The position numbers were made by a program, and so were the translations under genes. The notes under the pieces were generated by a model. The model was not told where the DNA came from. It searched no databases and was given only the letters and a program-made list of their open reading frames with translations. Below, piece after piece: positions 11,730-21,600 of a stretch of DNA of 64,000 bases (its first letter is position 1; each line of letters opens with the position of its first letter). This DNA is from Aphidius gifuensis (lineage: Eukaryota > Arthropoda > Insecta > Hymenoptera > Braconidae): NCBI RefSeq assembly GCF_014905175.1, contig NC_057788.1, positions 1,116,001 through 1,180,000 of the forward strand. The letters are read 5' to 3'.

Positions 11730-12410
11730 GAAAGCTAAGTTGATAAGATTAAAAAAAATTTGATTTTTTATTTTTTTTGTGATTTAAAATATTCTTGAAA
11801 TGAACTTTTAATAAAAATAATTTTTAAATAAATAATGACTTTATAATTATTATTAAAACTATATTTAGGTTTTAATTATTTTTTATATACCTATATAATA
11901 AAAAATATCCGCTAGCTTTTGACTAATTTAAATACTTTGTTGACAAAACAAAAAATATTGAATTTAAAGAGAACAATGAATAAAAAAATGATAAACTAAA
12001 TAATTATACAACTAAGGTAAATTTATCAAGTCTAAAAATAAGGTAATTTAATAATTTTAAAAATTATTATGGTCTAGATTTAAAAATTATAAAAAATTAT
12101 GAGTTTTAATAATGTTTGGGAATGTGGTTTATGATTATTTGATATCAGTCAAACATTTGACATTGGCTTTTGATAGACTCTCTTCTTTCACCAAGTTGAA
12201 ATTTACAAATGACAAACTTACAGAGAAAGTATCAAAAACACCTGAGACACATCTGCCAAAATACTGTAATGAGTTACTCGTTGATATAAAATATATACGA
12301 CTAAAAACTATTATTGATAATAGAAAATATAACAATGAAGAAGACTAATAATTAATAAACAATCTTAAATACCCCCCAAAAAAAAGAGAATTCATATAAA
12401 ATAAATGTGT
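11730..12410 (+). pseudogene. Degenerate duplicate of the 11025 small membrane gene
   Basis: The block 11733-11960 repeats 10082-10330. The end of the unit, about 12280-12410, aligns with 10980-11130: TATAAAATATATA, then TTGATAAT, AACAA(T/A)GAAGAAGA, AATTTTAAATACCCCC and AAATAAATG occur in the same order. At the position of the start codon the parent reads ATGGGT and this copy reads ATAGAA, so the start is lost. The next in-frame codons meet TAA, and the second coding exon is missing. The 78-codon ORF at 12112-12348 falls in what was upstream DNA of the parent and is not homologous to its protein. Best read as a dead tandem copy. Confidence 0.6.
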
Positions 12411-12480
12411 TTAGAGAAATTACAAAAAATCATTACTGTTTTCCAATAGAAATAGTTTATTTAACACATTTTATATTAAT

Positions 12481-13070
12481 TTAAATGCGACTTGGATACA
12501 ACATAATGCGAATTCTATGTCCCATAGCTTTTGCTGGAAGATTTGTGTGGAATTTAGCTCTTACACTTCCACTACATCCATGACGTCTTGTGATTTTACC
12601 CCAGATGGCACGGACCTTGTCCTTTTTTTGTTGGGACTAAAAAATTAAAATAAAAAAAAACAACAATATAACATTTGACAATTGATAAACACCTAACCTA
12701 CACACACACACTCCAAAATTAATATAAATAAATAGATAAATAATAAAATGTACCTTGTATACATAGACACAACGTTTTCCAACATAAAAATCAGCGTCTT
12801 CCTTGACTCTGCAGCCCTCAATACTTAAAAGAGCTGTGCTTTCATGCTGATTACGAAGTCCACGTTTATAACCAGAAAATACAGCTTTAGCATACAATCG
12901 CTTTTGTTGAGGTTTTCTCCTCTTTGAAAGCTTTGTTGTTTTTTCTTCAACAGCTTTTACTAGAAAAAAATTTAATCAATTAATTATTAATTCATCAACA
13001 CATCATAATTTTATAAACAATTCATTATTAAATTATTAAAAATAAATTATTCACCTGGTGCATCGGCCAT
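12481..13070 (-). CDS. RpL35A: 60S ribosomal protein L35A (eL33), copy A
   Basis: Exons 13055-13070, 12754-12959 and 12481-12636 give 125 aa. Diagnostic eL33 features are RLYAKAVFSGYKRGLRNQ in exon 2, the ALLSIEGC stretch, FYVGKRCVYVYK at the exon 2/3 junction, and the C-terminal block from WGKITRRHGCSGSVRAKF to LYPSRI. Exon 1 encodes only MADAP plus one base, typical of ribosomal protein genes. It is a component of the large ribosomal subunit in the cytoplasm. Copy B (16655-17235) differs at two residues by eye (EEKTT against EETTT; AVFSG against AVFTG). Intron 2 is nearly identical to copy B, whereas intron 1 is clearly diverged. TTTATT at about 12457 (AATAAA on the minus strand) is the likely polyadenylation signal. 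Confidence 0.95.
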
Positions 13071-13148
13071 GGTAAAGTTTTTTTACGAAAGAACGAGCCA
13101 AAAAGAACAAAATCTTGAGATTGTCTTGCACACGATCGTATGAAAGCA

Positions 13149-13258
13149 GAATGAGACAGTAATGTTCTCTATTGGATCATCAAAATATTAGACAATAAAC
13201 TGCAATAAACAAATTTGATTGGTCGAGAGAGTTCGAGACACGAGACCCAACCTTACCT
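13149..13258 (-). promoter_or_regulatory. RpL35A copy A promoter block
   Basis: Read on the minus strand this block is conserved with 16494-16584 upstream of copy B: GGTAAGGTTGGGT, then CTCTCGACCAATCAAATT with a CCAAT box, TGTTTATTG, and AATAGAG(A/G)(A/G)CATTACT. It lies about 80-190 bp upstream of the ATG. A pyrimidine-rich leader (GTTCTTTTTGG) between it and the ATG could serve as a 5'TOP-like start. The function is inferred from conservation between duplicates. Confidence 0.6.
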
Positions 13259-14619
13259 AACCTTTGTTCTCTTCATGTACGCACGTTTTGTATTTATTAT
13301 CAAAACGCATGCGTAAATAATTCCAAAATGTCGCGGTATGGTGGGAAAATATAAACAATAAATTTTAAACAATTTATATATTGTTGTTTTAAACATTTTT
13401 TTTAAAACTAAAACTTTATTAATTTATTTTTTAGCTGTACATAATAATACAGAATAGAATAGAGTAAAAAAGTTCGATGTTCAAATTTAACATCACAGAT
13501 AATTATTAATTCCAAAAATATTATTATTGTTGTTGTTTTTTTTTATCTAATTATTTATCTTTGAATAATATTAATAATTTTACAAATTAAAATGAATTAA
13601 TTTTTGTTAAATATGTACTTGAAAAAGACAAATATTTTTAAACAAATAAATTAATTAAAATTATTATTATTATTCGTTTAAAGAAGAGCAAGAAATTCAG
13701 CAATTATTTTTTATATTACATCATACTAATGAAAATTATATTTTTATAATATCATGACTTGAAGAACAATATTATTTAATTATTTGGCCTTTGTTTTTTA
13801 TATAAATGGAAGAAGCTTCGTATAAGTATTCCATGTTAGAAAAAAAAAATAATTGTCTATTAAAATTACTGTCAATCGGCTTAATATTATTCTCACACAA
13901 ATTATAATTAAATTGAGATTCAAACTAATAAACAAAAAGCTGAATGGCTCAATTACATTACATCCATAAATTTCTTATATTTATTTACCTAACAATTATA
14001 AAATTAATATTCAAAAAAAATTTTGAGAAAAAAAAACCAAATATTGAGCGAAAGAAAAATCAATTAATTTTGAGCAAACTAAAATATATAATTAAATTAT
14101 ACAATTTAATAATTTTTTAAGAATATATTTTAGTAAAATATACAATAAATTCTTAATAGTATTTTAGAGTTGACTTGAAAAAAATACATTATAATCAGCA
14201 AAAAAAAAACAAAAGCAATTACTCAAATTTTCCAGTTAAAAAAATTAAGTAACGAGACGTTTTTCTTTGCTAATAATAAAAATATTTTTCTTTTGTTTTA
14301 ATTAAAACATTAATTAATTATAATTAATGACTTTTCTTTTGTTTTTATTTTCACTATAACAAGAGCTTAATTTAATTACATATCGAGTATTCAAAGAAAA
14401 AAACAAAGCTTCTTCTTTGGCAAAAAAAAAAAAAAAAAGAAATGTTTTTTTTTTTTCAAGACCTGGTATTGTTATTTAACTTTTACAATTACCCTAAACA
14501 ATTTGTTTAAAAAATAAACAAACGTATTTATTAATTGTTCTAACTGAAAAAAAAAAAATAAAAATAAAAAACCTATTGATTGTTTTACAAAGTCATCATC
14601 ATCATCACACTCACTGTAT
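13259..14619. other. AT-rich intergenic DNA and Pss 3' region
   Basis: Between the RpL35A-A promoter and the stop codon of Pss. It contains long A/T runs (for example 14431-14458) and no ORF with support on either strand. The part next to 14619 is likely Pss 3' UTR. Confidence 0.5.
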
Positions 14620-16152
14620 TTAACTAATTTTTTTGGTGGTTGATTTAGCAGCACAATATTTATCCCACCAGGCACAACCATAAACACAAAGAACAGATAC
14701 TATTGTTTGGCATAACAACCAAACAGCAATATTAACCCAAGCAGTTCTTTCAAATAGTTCAGCACCATGACGAATACATAATAATGCTTCTGTAACCATA
14801 ATTGCTCCATAAACCCAACACTGTGTACCAACACGACTGCATGCTGGATCAGTTGCATACATGTAATATTGCCTAAAAAATAATCAAATAAATTAACCTG
14901 CTGATCAGCAATCAAATGAATAAATGAATAAATCAACTTACTTGACTGATGGTGCAACAATAAGACCAACAAGAATTAAACGTCCAACAACAAATGGATG
15001 TGATGGTGGAAATTCATAAACATGTTTTAAAAAAAATGTATTAAGTTCAGATACTTGCCAAAATATAACTAATTGACATAATGCAATACATCTCATATGT
15101 GTACATGTTGGATCAAGCCATCTAACTGATGTCCAACTAACTGGTGTAAATTGTAATACAGCACGTTTTAATTTACCAGTTGTACTTTTAATATCACGTA
15201 TACTAACCCATTTATATTCACGCATTTCAAGTATTTTACATATTTTTAAACCAACCCATATACCAAGTGCATTACAAACAAGTACATCAAGTATAAGTGC
15301 ATCCCACCAACATTCAATAAAATTTGGTAATAAATGAGCAAATGCCATTTCAGTTAATTCCCACATAATACTTGTTGCCCATAATAAACCATAATGACGT
15401 ACAAGTACTGCTTTAAATGTCCAACCAATAAAATGTCCAGCAGCAAATACATCAAGATGATTCCATATTTTTTCAACATTAATATCAGAACAATTAACAC
15501 CATATTCTTTATCCATATCAATATGAAAACCAGGCAATGATGGATCAACCCAAATAAATATTTTTTTAACTGTTTCATAACTTTGAAATAACATTATTAA
15601 TAATGCAATTAGATACATGACACTTGCACCAAATACCATACGCCAAATTGCTGGATGTGGACGTGTAAATGGACCATTTGGAAATGTTAATATTGATATT
15701 ACTTGAAATGCAAATACACCACATATTATACCAGCTTTGTAATTGTCATCAACATTTGATGTATCTCTGTAAATTAATTATTAAATATTATTATCATTTT
15801 GTTGTTGTTTATTGTAGATTTTATTATTGTCAACTTACCTTTTAAATGCAAAATATACAACAGCAATAAAAAATATTATAAATAGCAATATTGTATGTGG
15901 TTCATATAAAAATTTAAATGATATATCTTCAACTGGCTTTTCATTTATGTTTGGAAAACTATCAGCTTCTGATGACAAATGATGACTATCATTTCTATCA
16001 TCATCATTATCATCATCATCATGATCATCAACAACTTTGTCATTGTTTTTATCAGCTTTATTCAAACGATTTTGTACATCAGATGGCTTTATTTCATCAT
16101 TTTTGTTTGAACGATTTCGTAAATTATATGGTCTTGTTTCAGTACTCGCCAT
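14620..16152 (-). CDS. Pss: Phosphatidylserine synthase (PTDSS type)
   Basis: Exons 15839-16152, 14942-15766 and 14620-14872 (introns in phase 2) give 463 aa, close to the 470-490 aa typical of animal PTDSS1/2. The first exon encodes a polar N-terminus (RPYNLRNRSN, then D-rich) and the first membrane helix (ILLFIIFFIAVVYFAF). Exon 2 carries the conserved core: FNPGxP-like HPAIWRMVFGASVMYL, then NVEKIWNHLDVFAAGHF, WELTEMAFAHLLPNFIECWW and LPxFxECWWD-type LILDVLVCNALGI. Several further helices follow. The enzyme exchanges serine for the head group of PC or PE in the ER/MAM membrane. An in-frame ATG seven codons upstream (16173) is an alternative start; 16152 is preferred because MAST follows. 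The gene sits between the inverted RpL35A copies. Confidence 0.93.
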
Positions 16153-16493
16153 GTTATTTATATTTATAAACAATTATTTATATTTTAATAATTATTTATT
16201 TATTATGGTAATATAACTTGGTTTTTATTATTTTTTTTCAACTTTTTTTGTTTATTTATGATTATTTATACGTCACTTTGTATTTTTTTAAATAATTTAT
16301 AATAATTGTCATTCAAGTTTTTATGAATATTTATGATTTTATTTTTTTATTATTTTATATATTCTTTGGTGGGTTAATTTGATTATGTGAGAATTGATTG
16401 AAAAAGAAGGAGAGAAAATTGATGCAGCTTTTTTTTTTTTTTTTATCTACTTGGTTATGTGACGAAAAAAAAAAAAAAAAAAAGGAGAAAATT
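16153..16493. promoter_or_regulatory. Divergent promoter region, Pss and RpL35A copy B
   Basis: Head-to-head interval upstream of the Pss start. It is T-rich with homopolymers at 16430-16445 and 16465-16482. No recognisable core element for Pss could be assigned. Confidence 0.35.
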
Positions 16494-16584
16494 GGTAAGG
16501 TTGGGTCAACGTGTTCTCTCGACCAATCAAATTTGTTTATTGTCCAATTTTGATGTTCTAATAGAGGGCATTACTAGCTCATTC
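16494..16584 (+). promoter_or_regulatory. RpL35A copy B promoter block
   Basis: Plus-strand counterpart of 13149-13258, with the same order: GGTAAGGTTGGGT, CTCTCGACCAATCAAATT (CCAAT box), TGTTTATTG, AATAGAGGGCATTACT. It lies 70-160 bp before the ATG at 16655. A pyrimidine stretch at about 16620-16637 (TCTCTTTTTCTTTCTTTT) resembles a 5'TOP start. Confidence 0.6.
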
Positions 16585-16654
16585 TTTGATTTTTTTTTTA
16601 AAGTTGTCGCAAATGCGAGTCTCTTTTTCTTTCTTTTGGTAAAAAAATTTTACA

Positions 16655-17235
16655 ATGGCAGATGCACCAGGTAAATAATTAATTTTTTAATTAAATAATA
16701 AAATGTTTTGCTAAATTGTGATGAATTAATAATTAATTAATTTAATTTTTTTTTAGTAAAAGCTGTTGAAGAAACAACAACAAAGCTTTCAAAGAGGAGA
16801 AAGCCTCAACAAAAGCGATTGTATGCTAAAGCTGTATTTACAGGTTATAAACGTGGACTTCGTAATCAGCATGAAAGCACAGCTCTTTTAAGTATTGAAG
16901 GATGCAGAGTCAAGGAAGACGCTGATTTTTATGTTGGAAAACGTTGTGTCTATGTATACAAGGTACATTTTATTATTTATTTATTTATTTATATTAATTT
17001 TGGAGTGTGTGTGTGTAGGTTAGGTGTTTATCAATTGTCAAATGTTATATTGTTGTTTTTTTTTATTTTAATTTTTTAGTCCCAACAAAAAAAGGACAAG
17101 GTCCGTGCCATCTGGGGTAAAATCACAAGACGTCATGGATGTAGTGGAAGTGTAAGAGCTAAATTCCACACAAACCTTCCAGCAAAAGCTATGGGACATA
17201 GAATTCGCATTATGTTATATCCAAGTCGCATTTAA
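16655..17235 (+). CDS. RpL35A: 60S ribosomal protein L35A (eL33), copy B
   Basis: Exons 16655-16670, 16757-16962 and 17080-17235, with the same sizes (16, 206 and 156 nt) and phases as copy A, give 125 aa. All conserved eL33 motifs and splice sites are intact, so this is a second functional-looking gene rather than a retrocopy: it keeps both introns. It differs from copy A by T for K in EETTT and T for S in AVFTG. A run-through ORF of 86 codons at 16819-17079 is simply exon 2 reading into intron 2; the matching run-through in copy A (12637-12897) shows how little the introns have diverged. AATAAA at about 17243. Confidence 0.95.
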
Positions 17236-17722
17236 ATTAATTTAATAAACTATTTCTTTCGGAAAATTAAAATAATTTTTTTGTCAATTTATTTCAACAA
17301 TTATTAGATAATAATTCATAAATAATAATAAATATTTACAATAATTTTTCAAATCGTCTATGAAAGGGTTTGTTGATTTTTTGTTTTTGGTAGTCTTCAA
17401 TATTATACAGGCTAAAAATCTAAAAATAGCTTATATTTGCACGTAATATCATTAGTTTTATTATTTATCTTTGAAGTAAAATTGAATATCAGCAATCTAT
17501 AAACAACACTTGATAAAATTAAAAATAATTTTTTAAATTCCACTCATTTGATGATAATAATTCACAAATTTATTACTCATTTTTATAAAAATATTATAAA
17601 TAATTAGCTAATATTATTTATAACAATTTATAAAAAAAGAGTTAAATAAATAAAAATAATCAAGTTATTATAACAATGACTTGGATGTAAATAAAACTCA
17701 CCAATAAGCAACGAGAATATTA
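17236..17722. other. Intergenic DNA before stathmin
   Basis: RpL35A-B 3' UTR up to about 17264, then AT-rich DNA with no supported ORF or repeat. A GTCGACCAATCATGG string at about 17727-17742 (CCAAT-like, similar to the RpL35A promoter motif) may mark the stathmin upstream promoter. Confidence 0.4.
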
Positions 17723-18661
17723 TTGTTGTCGACCAATCATGGATATTCCCGCTGTTCCCCTTTGTCAATTTTTAATACCAGCATGTTGTTTTTTTTTTTT
17801 TTCTTTCTTTTTTTCCTGTTGCATTATCTATATATATTTATTCCTGCAAAGAACATTCAGACTGTTTCAGGCAATCACCAACAACACCAACTTATTTTTC
17901 AACTGTAAGTTACAAAAACGACGCCACAATATTTAATCAGCTACAATTTAACAGACGCTTTAAATTATCAATAGTTATTGCTAAAGTAAATTATAATTAT
18001 TTATATTTTTGTTTATTAATAATTTGTATTATTTAAATAATTAAATTTACAGTAATTCATCTCCAAATCAAGTGTTTACTTTTGAAAAATTGTGTGATAT
18101 TATTTTTCTCTTGAAATATAAAATCAAGGTATGTTGATATATATTTATTATTAATTTTTAAATTAACATTATTATTTATTTATTGACAATAAATAATTGA
18201 TGATGTTTTTTTTTTGTTTCTCATTAATTTATAATGATTTTATCATCAAAAAAACTTTCTACTTGAGTCAATGACACTTGATAATTTATTTGCTCATTTT
18301 TTTTTTTTTTTTCCTTTGTTTTATTATTTTTACGACTTATTGGAAATAATTTAATGACCAGTTATAATTTATTTATTTAAAAAAAAATAAGTAAAAGTTA
18401 TTTTAGTCTTTTTTTGTTGTATTTTCTTTGTTCTCAATTTAATATTTGTCTGTTTAATTTCCTGCCAGTCAAACAAAGCGATATTCCTTTATTTTCATTT
18501 GAAACAAAAAAAATGAAAATATTTACTTTTTTTTAATCACAGCCATTTTGTGGTTTGAAAATAAATATTAAATAAAATAATAATTGTTTAGTAATATTTA
18601 TTAATATTTATTTCAGAATTATTTATTGTTTAAATAATTAATTTTAACAATAATTATCAAG

Positions 18662-21600
18662 ATGGCAACAACAGCAGAATCACCAGTTATTCTTGAATGT
18701 GAGTAAAAAAAAACATAAACAATTTATGGTTAAATAAATAAATAAAATAAAAATATTAACAATTTAATTAAAAAATAATTATTAAATAAACAATCTCAAA
18801 TATTATTTAAACCAAAATTTCGTAAATTAACAAATTAAAAAAAAAATTCTTGTTTATTTTTATTTATTTATTTATTTAAACAATTCTCGTTAATTATTAT
18901 TTATAACAATAATAAATTATTATAATATTAACTATTAATATTTCATAAAATTTAACACTTTATTTTTAAACCTATTTACAAATAGAAAAAAGTATAGACA
19001 AAGAAAATATACCATTTCAAACAGGATGTAACTTTTTTTGGTGTATTTTGTTCCATCAGACAATGAATTATATTTTGATTAAAATAAAAAAAATATATAA
19101 ATGCAACAACACACATGTGAATATGCACGTGTGTTTAATAAAACTCAGGGGAATATAAATAATAATAATGGTAAAATAAAAACGACAGGAGTCATGATGT
19201 GCAACAAGGGGTCATAGTCCTCTTTTAAATTTTTTTTTATTTTTTTCGTGTTACTTTTCCCTTTTTTTTTTTGGTAAATTCAATTTTGTTTTTTTACTCC
19301 GATACTTTCAAGCTAACTCAAGAGTATATTTGGCATTCTCTGATGATATAAAAAGCAAAAAAAAAAATTGTATAAAAATAGCTGTTAAATTTCAAGGTAT
19401 CAAACCCTTTTTTTTTTAAAGAAAAAAAAACGTGACTTAAAAATTTTATTTACAATGTTTATTTATTAATTTTTTTTCTATTTTTTTGTTGACTTGAAAA
19501 TTATTTATTTATAAATTATTTATACCGTTTGTTTATGCACTATTTAAACAATTTATTTATAAATTATTTCAACAATTTAATTCAATTTAAAACTTTTTTT
19601 TTCATTTTTTTTTTGTTAAATTTTTAATTTTCGTTGATTTTATTTCTATTTATTTATTTATTATATAAATTATTCATAAATAAATTATTTAAATAATTTA
19701 TTTAACTTTTTAATCAACAGATGAAAATAATTTTTATATTTTTTAATTGTTAAATAGTTTTTTTTTTGTTATTTTTATTCATTTTAATTTTCCTTGTAAA
19801 TGAAAAAAAATAGCAGGATGTTGATGATGACTGTAACAGTTGATAGATGGTGATTAATGGTCTTGAATATAAATTAATTTTTTTATTATGATTTTTATAA
19901 TATTAAATAGTTTGTTGAGAATATTTTAACCCACTTTGTTTATGGTTTTGCTGAGGGACATACGACAAAAACGAGATACATTCTGCGTGGGTTAACTCGA
20001 TTTTCTTGTTTCTATACCATATACGTTTTTCAATGTGTTCCATATGAGGTGCCCCCTTCAAAAGGTATATAATATACCTATTTATTTTCCTTTTTATATT
20101 TCTTTTTTATTAAATTTATTTTCCTTTTTATTACTAACTTATTTTTCCTTTTAAAAAATTTAATTTTCTTTATTTTTTGCTCCACAAAGTTTATCAAACT
20201 TTTTTCATCTGAATTTATTCTTCAATTAAAATACTAATTTAAATTTAAAAAAAAAATAAATAAATATTCAAACAAATGTGATAAAAAAAGGTTGAAAATT
20301 TATAAACAAGAAAATTATGTTTTTTTTTGGTAAAAATGAAAACTTGATTTGTCTATTTTAGATAAATTTATTTATCAAGTTTTTTTTTTCGTGTAATATT
20401 TGACCTAGAATTTATTATTATTGACATTTCTCTTGAATTATTTAATTTGATATATTTATGGTGATGTATTCTCAGTGAATAAAGAAATTTTATTTATTTA
20501 TGTTGAAATTAATTCAATGGGTTTTCTAGGTTGATCTGATTCAGAAGAAAATTCATGACATATTTTGTTGATTTTTTTTTCACCCTCGAAAGATCAAGCG
20601 AATGTTTTGAACGGTGTAATTTTAATGGAAATATATTTTTTTTATTTTTCAACCCTCGGGGGTGATTTGATCGTGGCTTGTGATATTTAGGCGATAATTT
20701 ATCTTTTTTTTTTGTTCCTTTTTTATTTCTTACTTGAGGATTATGATGATAAAACTAATGTAATTTTGATTGACTATATTAATTGACATCTTTAAAAATT
20801 ATATATTTTTTTTTTTTATTTTTATTGTGCAAGTTACAAAAGAGGGGCTCAAAATAACAAATTGACTCATTCAACAACCCCTTGTTTTTTTTTTCTTTTT
20901 AACAAACCAATTTAAAATTACTCATTTTTTTTAAAAATAAATTAAATAACAATAAATATTTATTATTCTATAAATAAACTAAAAATAATAGATAATTTAT
21001 TAAATTATTTTTCGTTTTATTAAAAAATAAATAATTATTACTGGAAATAAAATAATTTTAAAAACTTTTATTTGAAAAACTTTTTTAATAAATAAATAAA
21101 CAAAAAAGTTTCTTTAAAATTTAAATAAAAATTTAAAAAAAGAGTATAAATTAAATATTAAAAAAATAATGTCTTAACTTTTTCAATAAATTTATTGAAA
21201 TTTATCTAAATAGAAAAACTAAATAGAAAAATTAATGTGTTAACTTTTTGATAAATAAAGTAAAACCTATTAGAGAATTGCCATAATTTTTGCGTGCAAA
21301 AAAATAAATAAAATAACAATATTTGATAAATGACCAGCTGTTCTAAAAGTCATTGAGAAAAACTTGGCTTGGCAACAAAATTTCTCAAGGGAAGAGAAGA
21401 AAATTTGGGCGTGAATAAGATGATCGAAAAAAAAAAAAAAAAAAAATACCAATAAATTAATTATTCCATTATTGGCAGCAATAAATACACGTGTCAAAGA
21501 TAAATTTAAAAATTCTGATACACTATTATCCAATACACAAATATATTTAGTTTAAAAAAAAAAAAAAAAAATTGTAAAATTTAAGTTGGAGTAAAAAGTA

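Larger units (their letters stand above)
12440..17264. repeat. Inverted duplication of RpL35A around Pss
   Basis: Arms of about 0.75-0.8 kb (roughly 12440-13258 and 16494-17264), separated by 3.2 kb that contains Pss. Homology includes the promoter block, all exons, intron 2 and the 3' UTR with its ATAAACTATTTCT string. Intron 2 differs by about one base by eye (ATC against ATT in the TTTA run); intron 1 is poorly alignable. Confidence 0.8.

Noticed and set aside
12112..12348. 78-codon ORF starting MFGNVVYDY
   Set aside because: It lies in the decayed copy of the upstream region of the 11025 gene; the parental sequence is non-coding there, and no donor or homologue supports it.
12637..12897. 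86-codon ORFs in both RpL35A copies (also 16819-17079)
   Set aside because: Exon 2 reading into intron 2; the splice donors and the exon 3 frame show the true structure.
16963..17079. A snoRNA in RpL35A intron 2 as the reason for its conservation
   Set aside because: No C box (TGATGA) with matching D box, and no H/ACA pattern, was seen; gene conversion explains the identity better.
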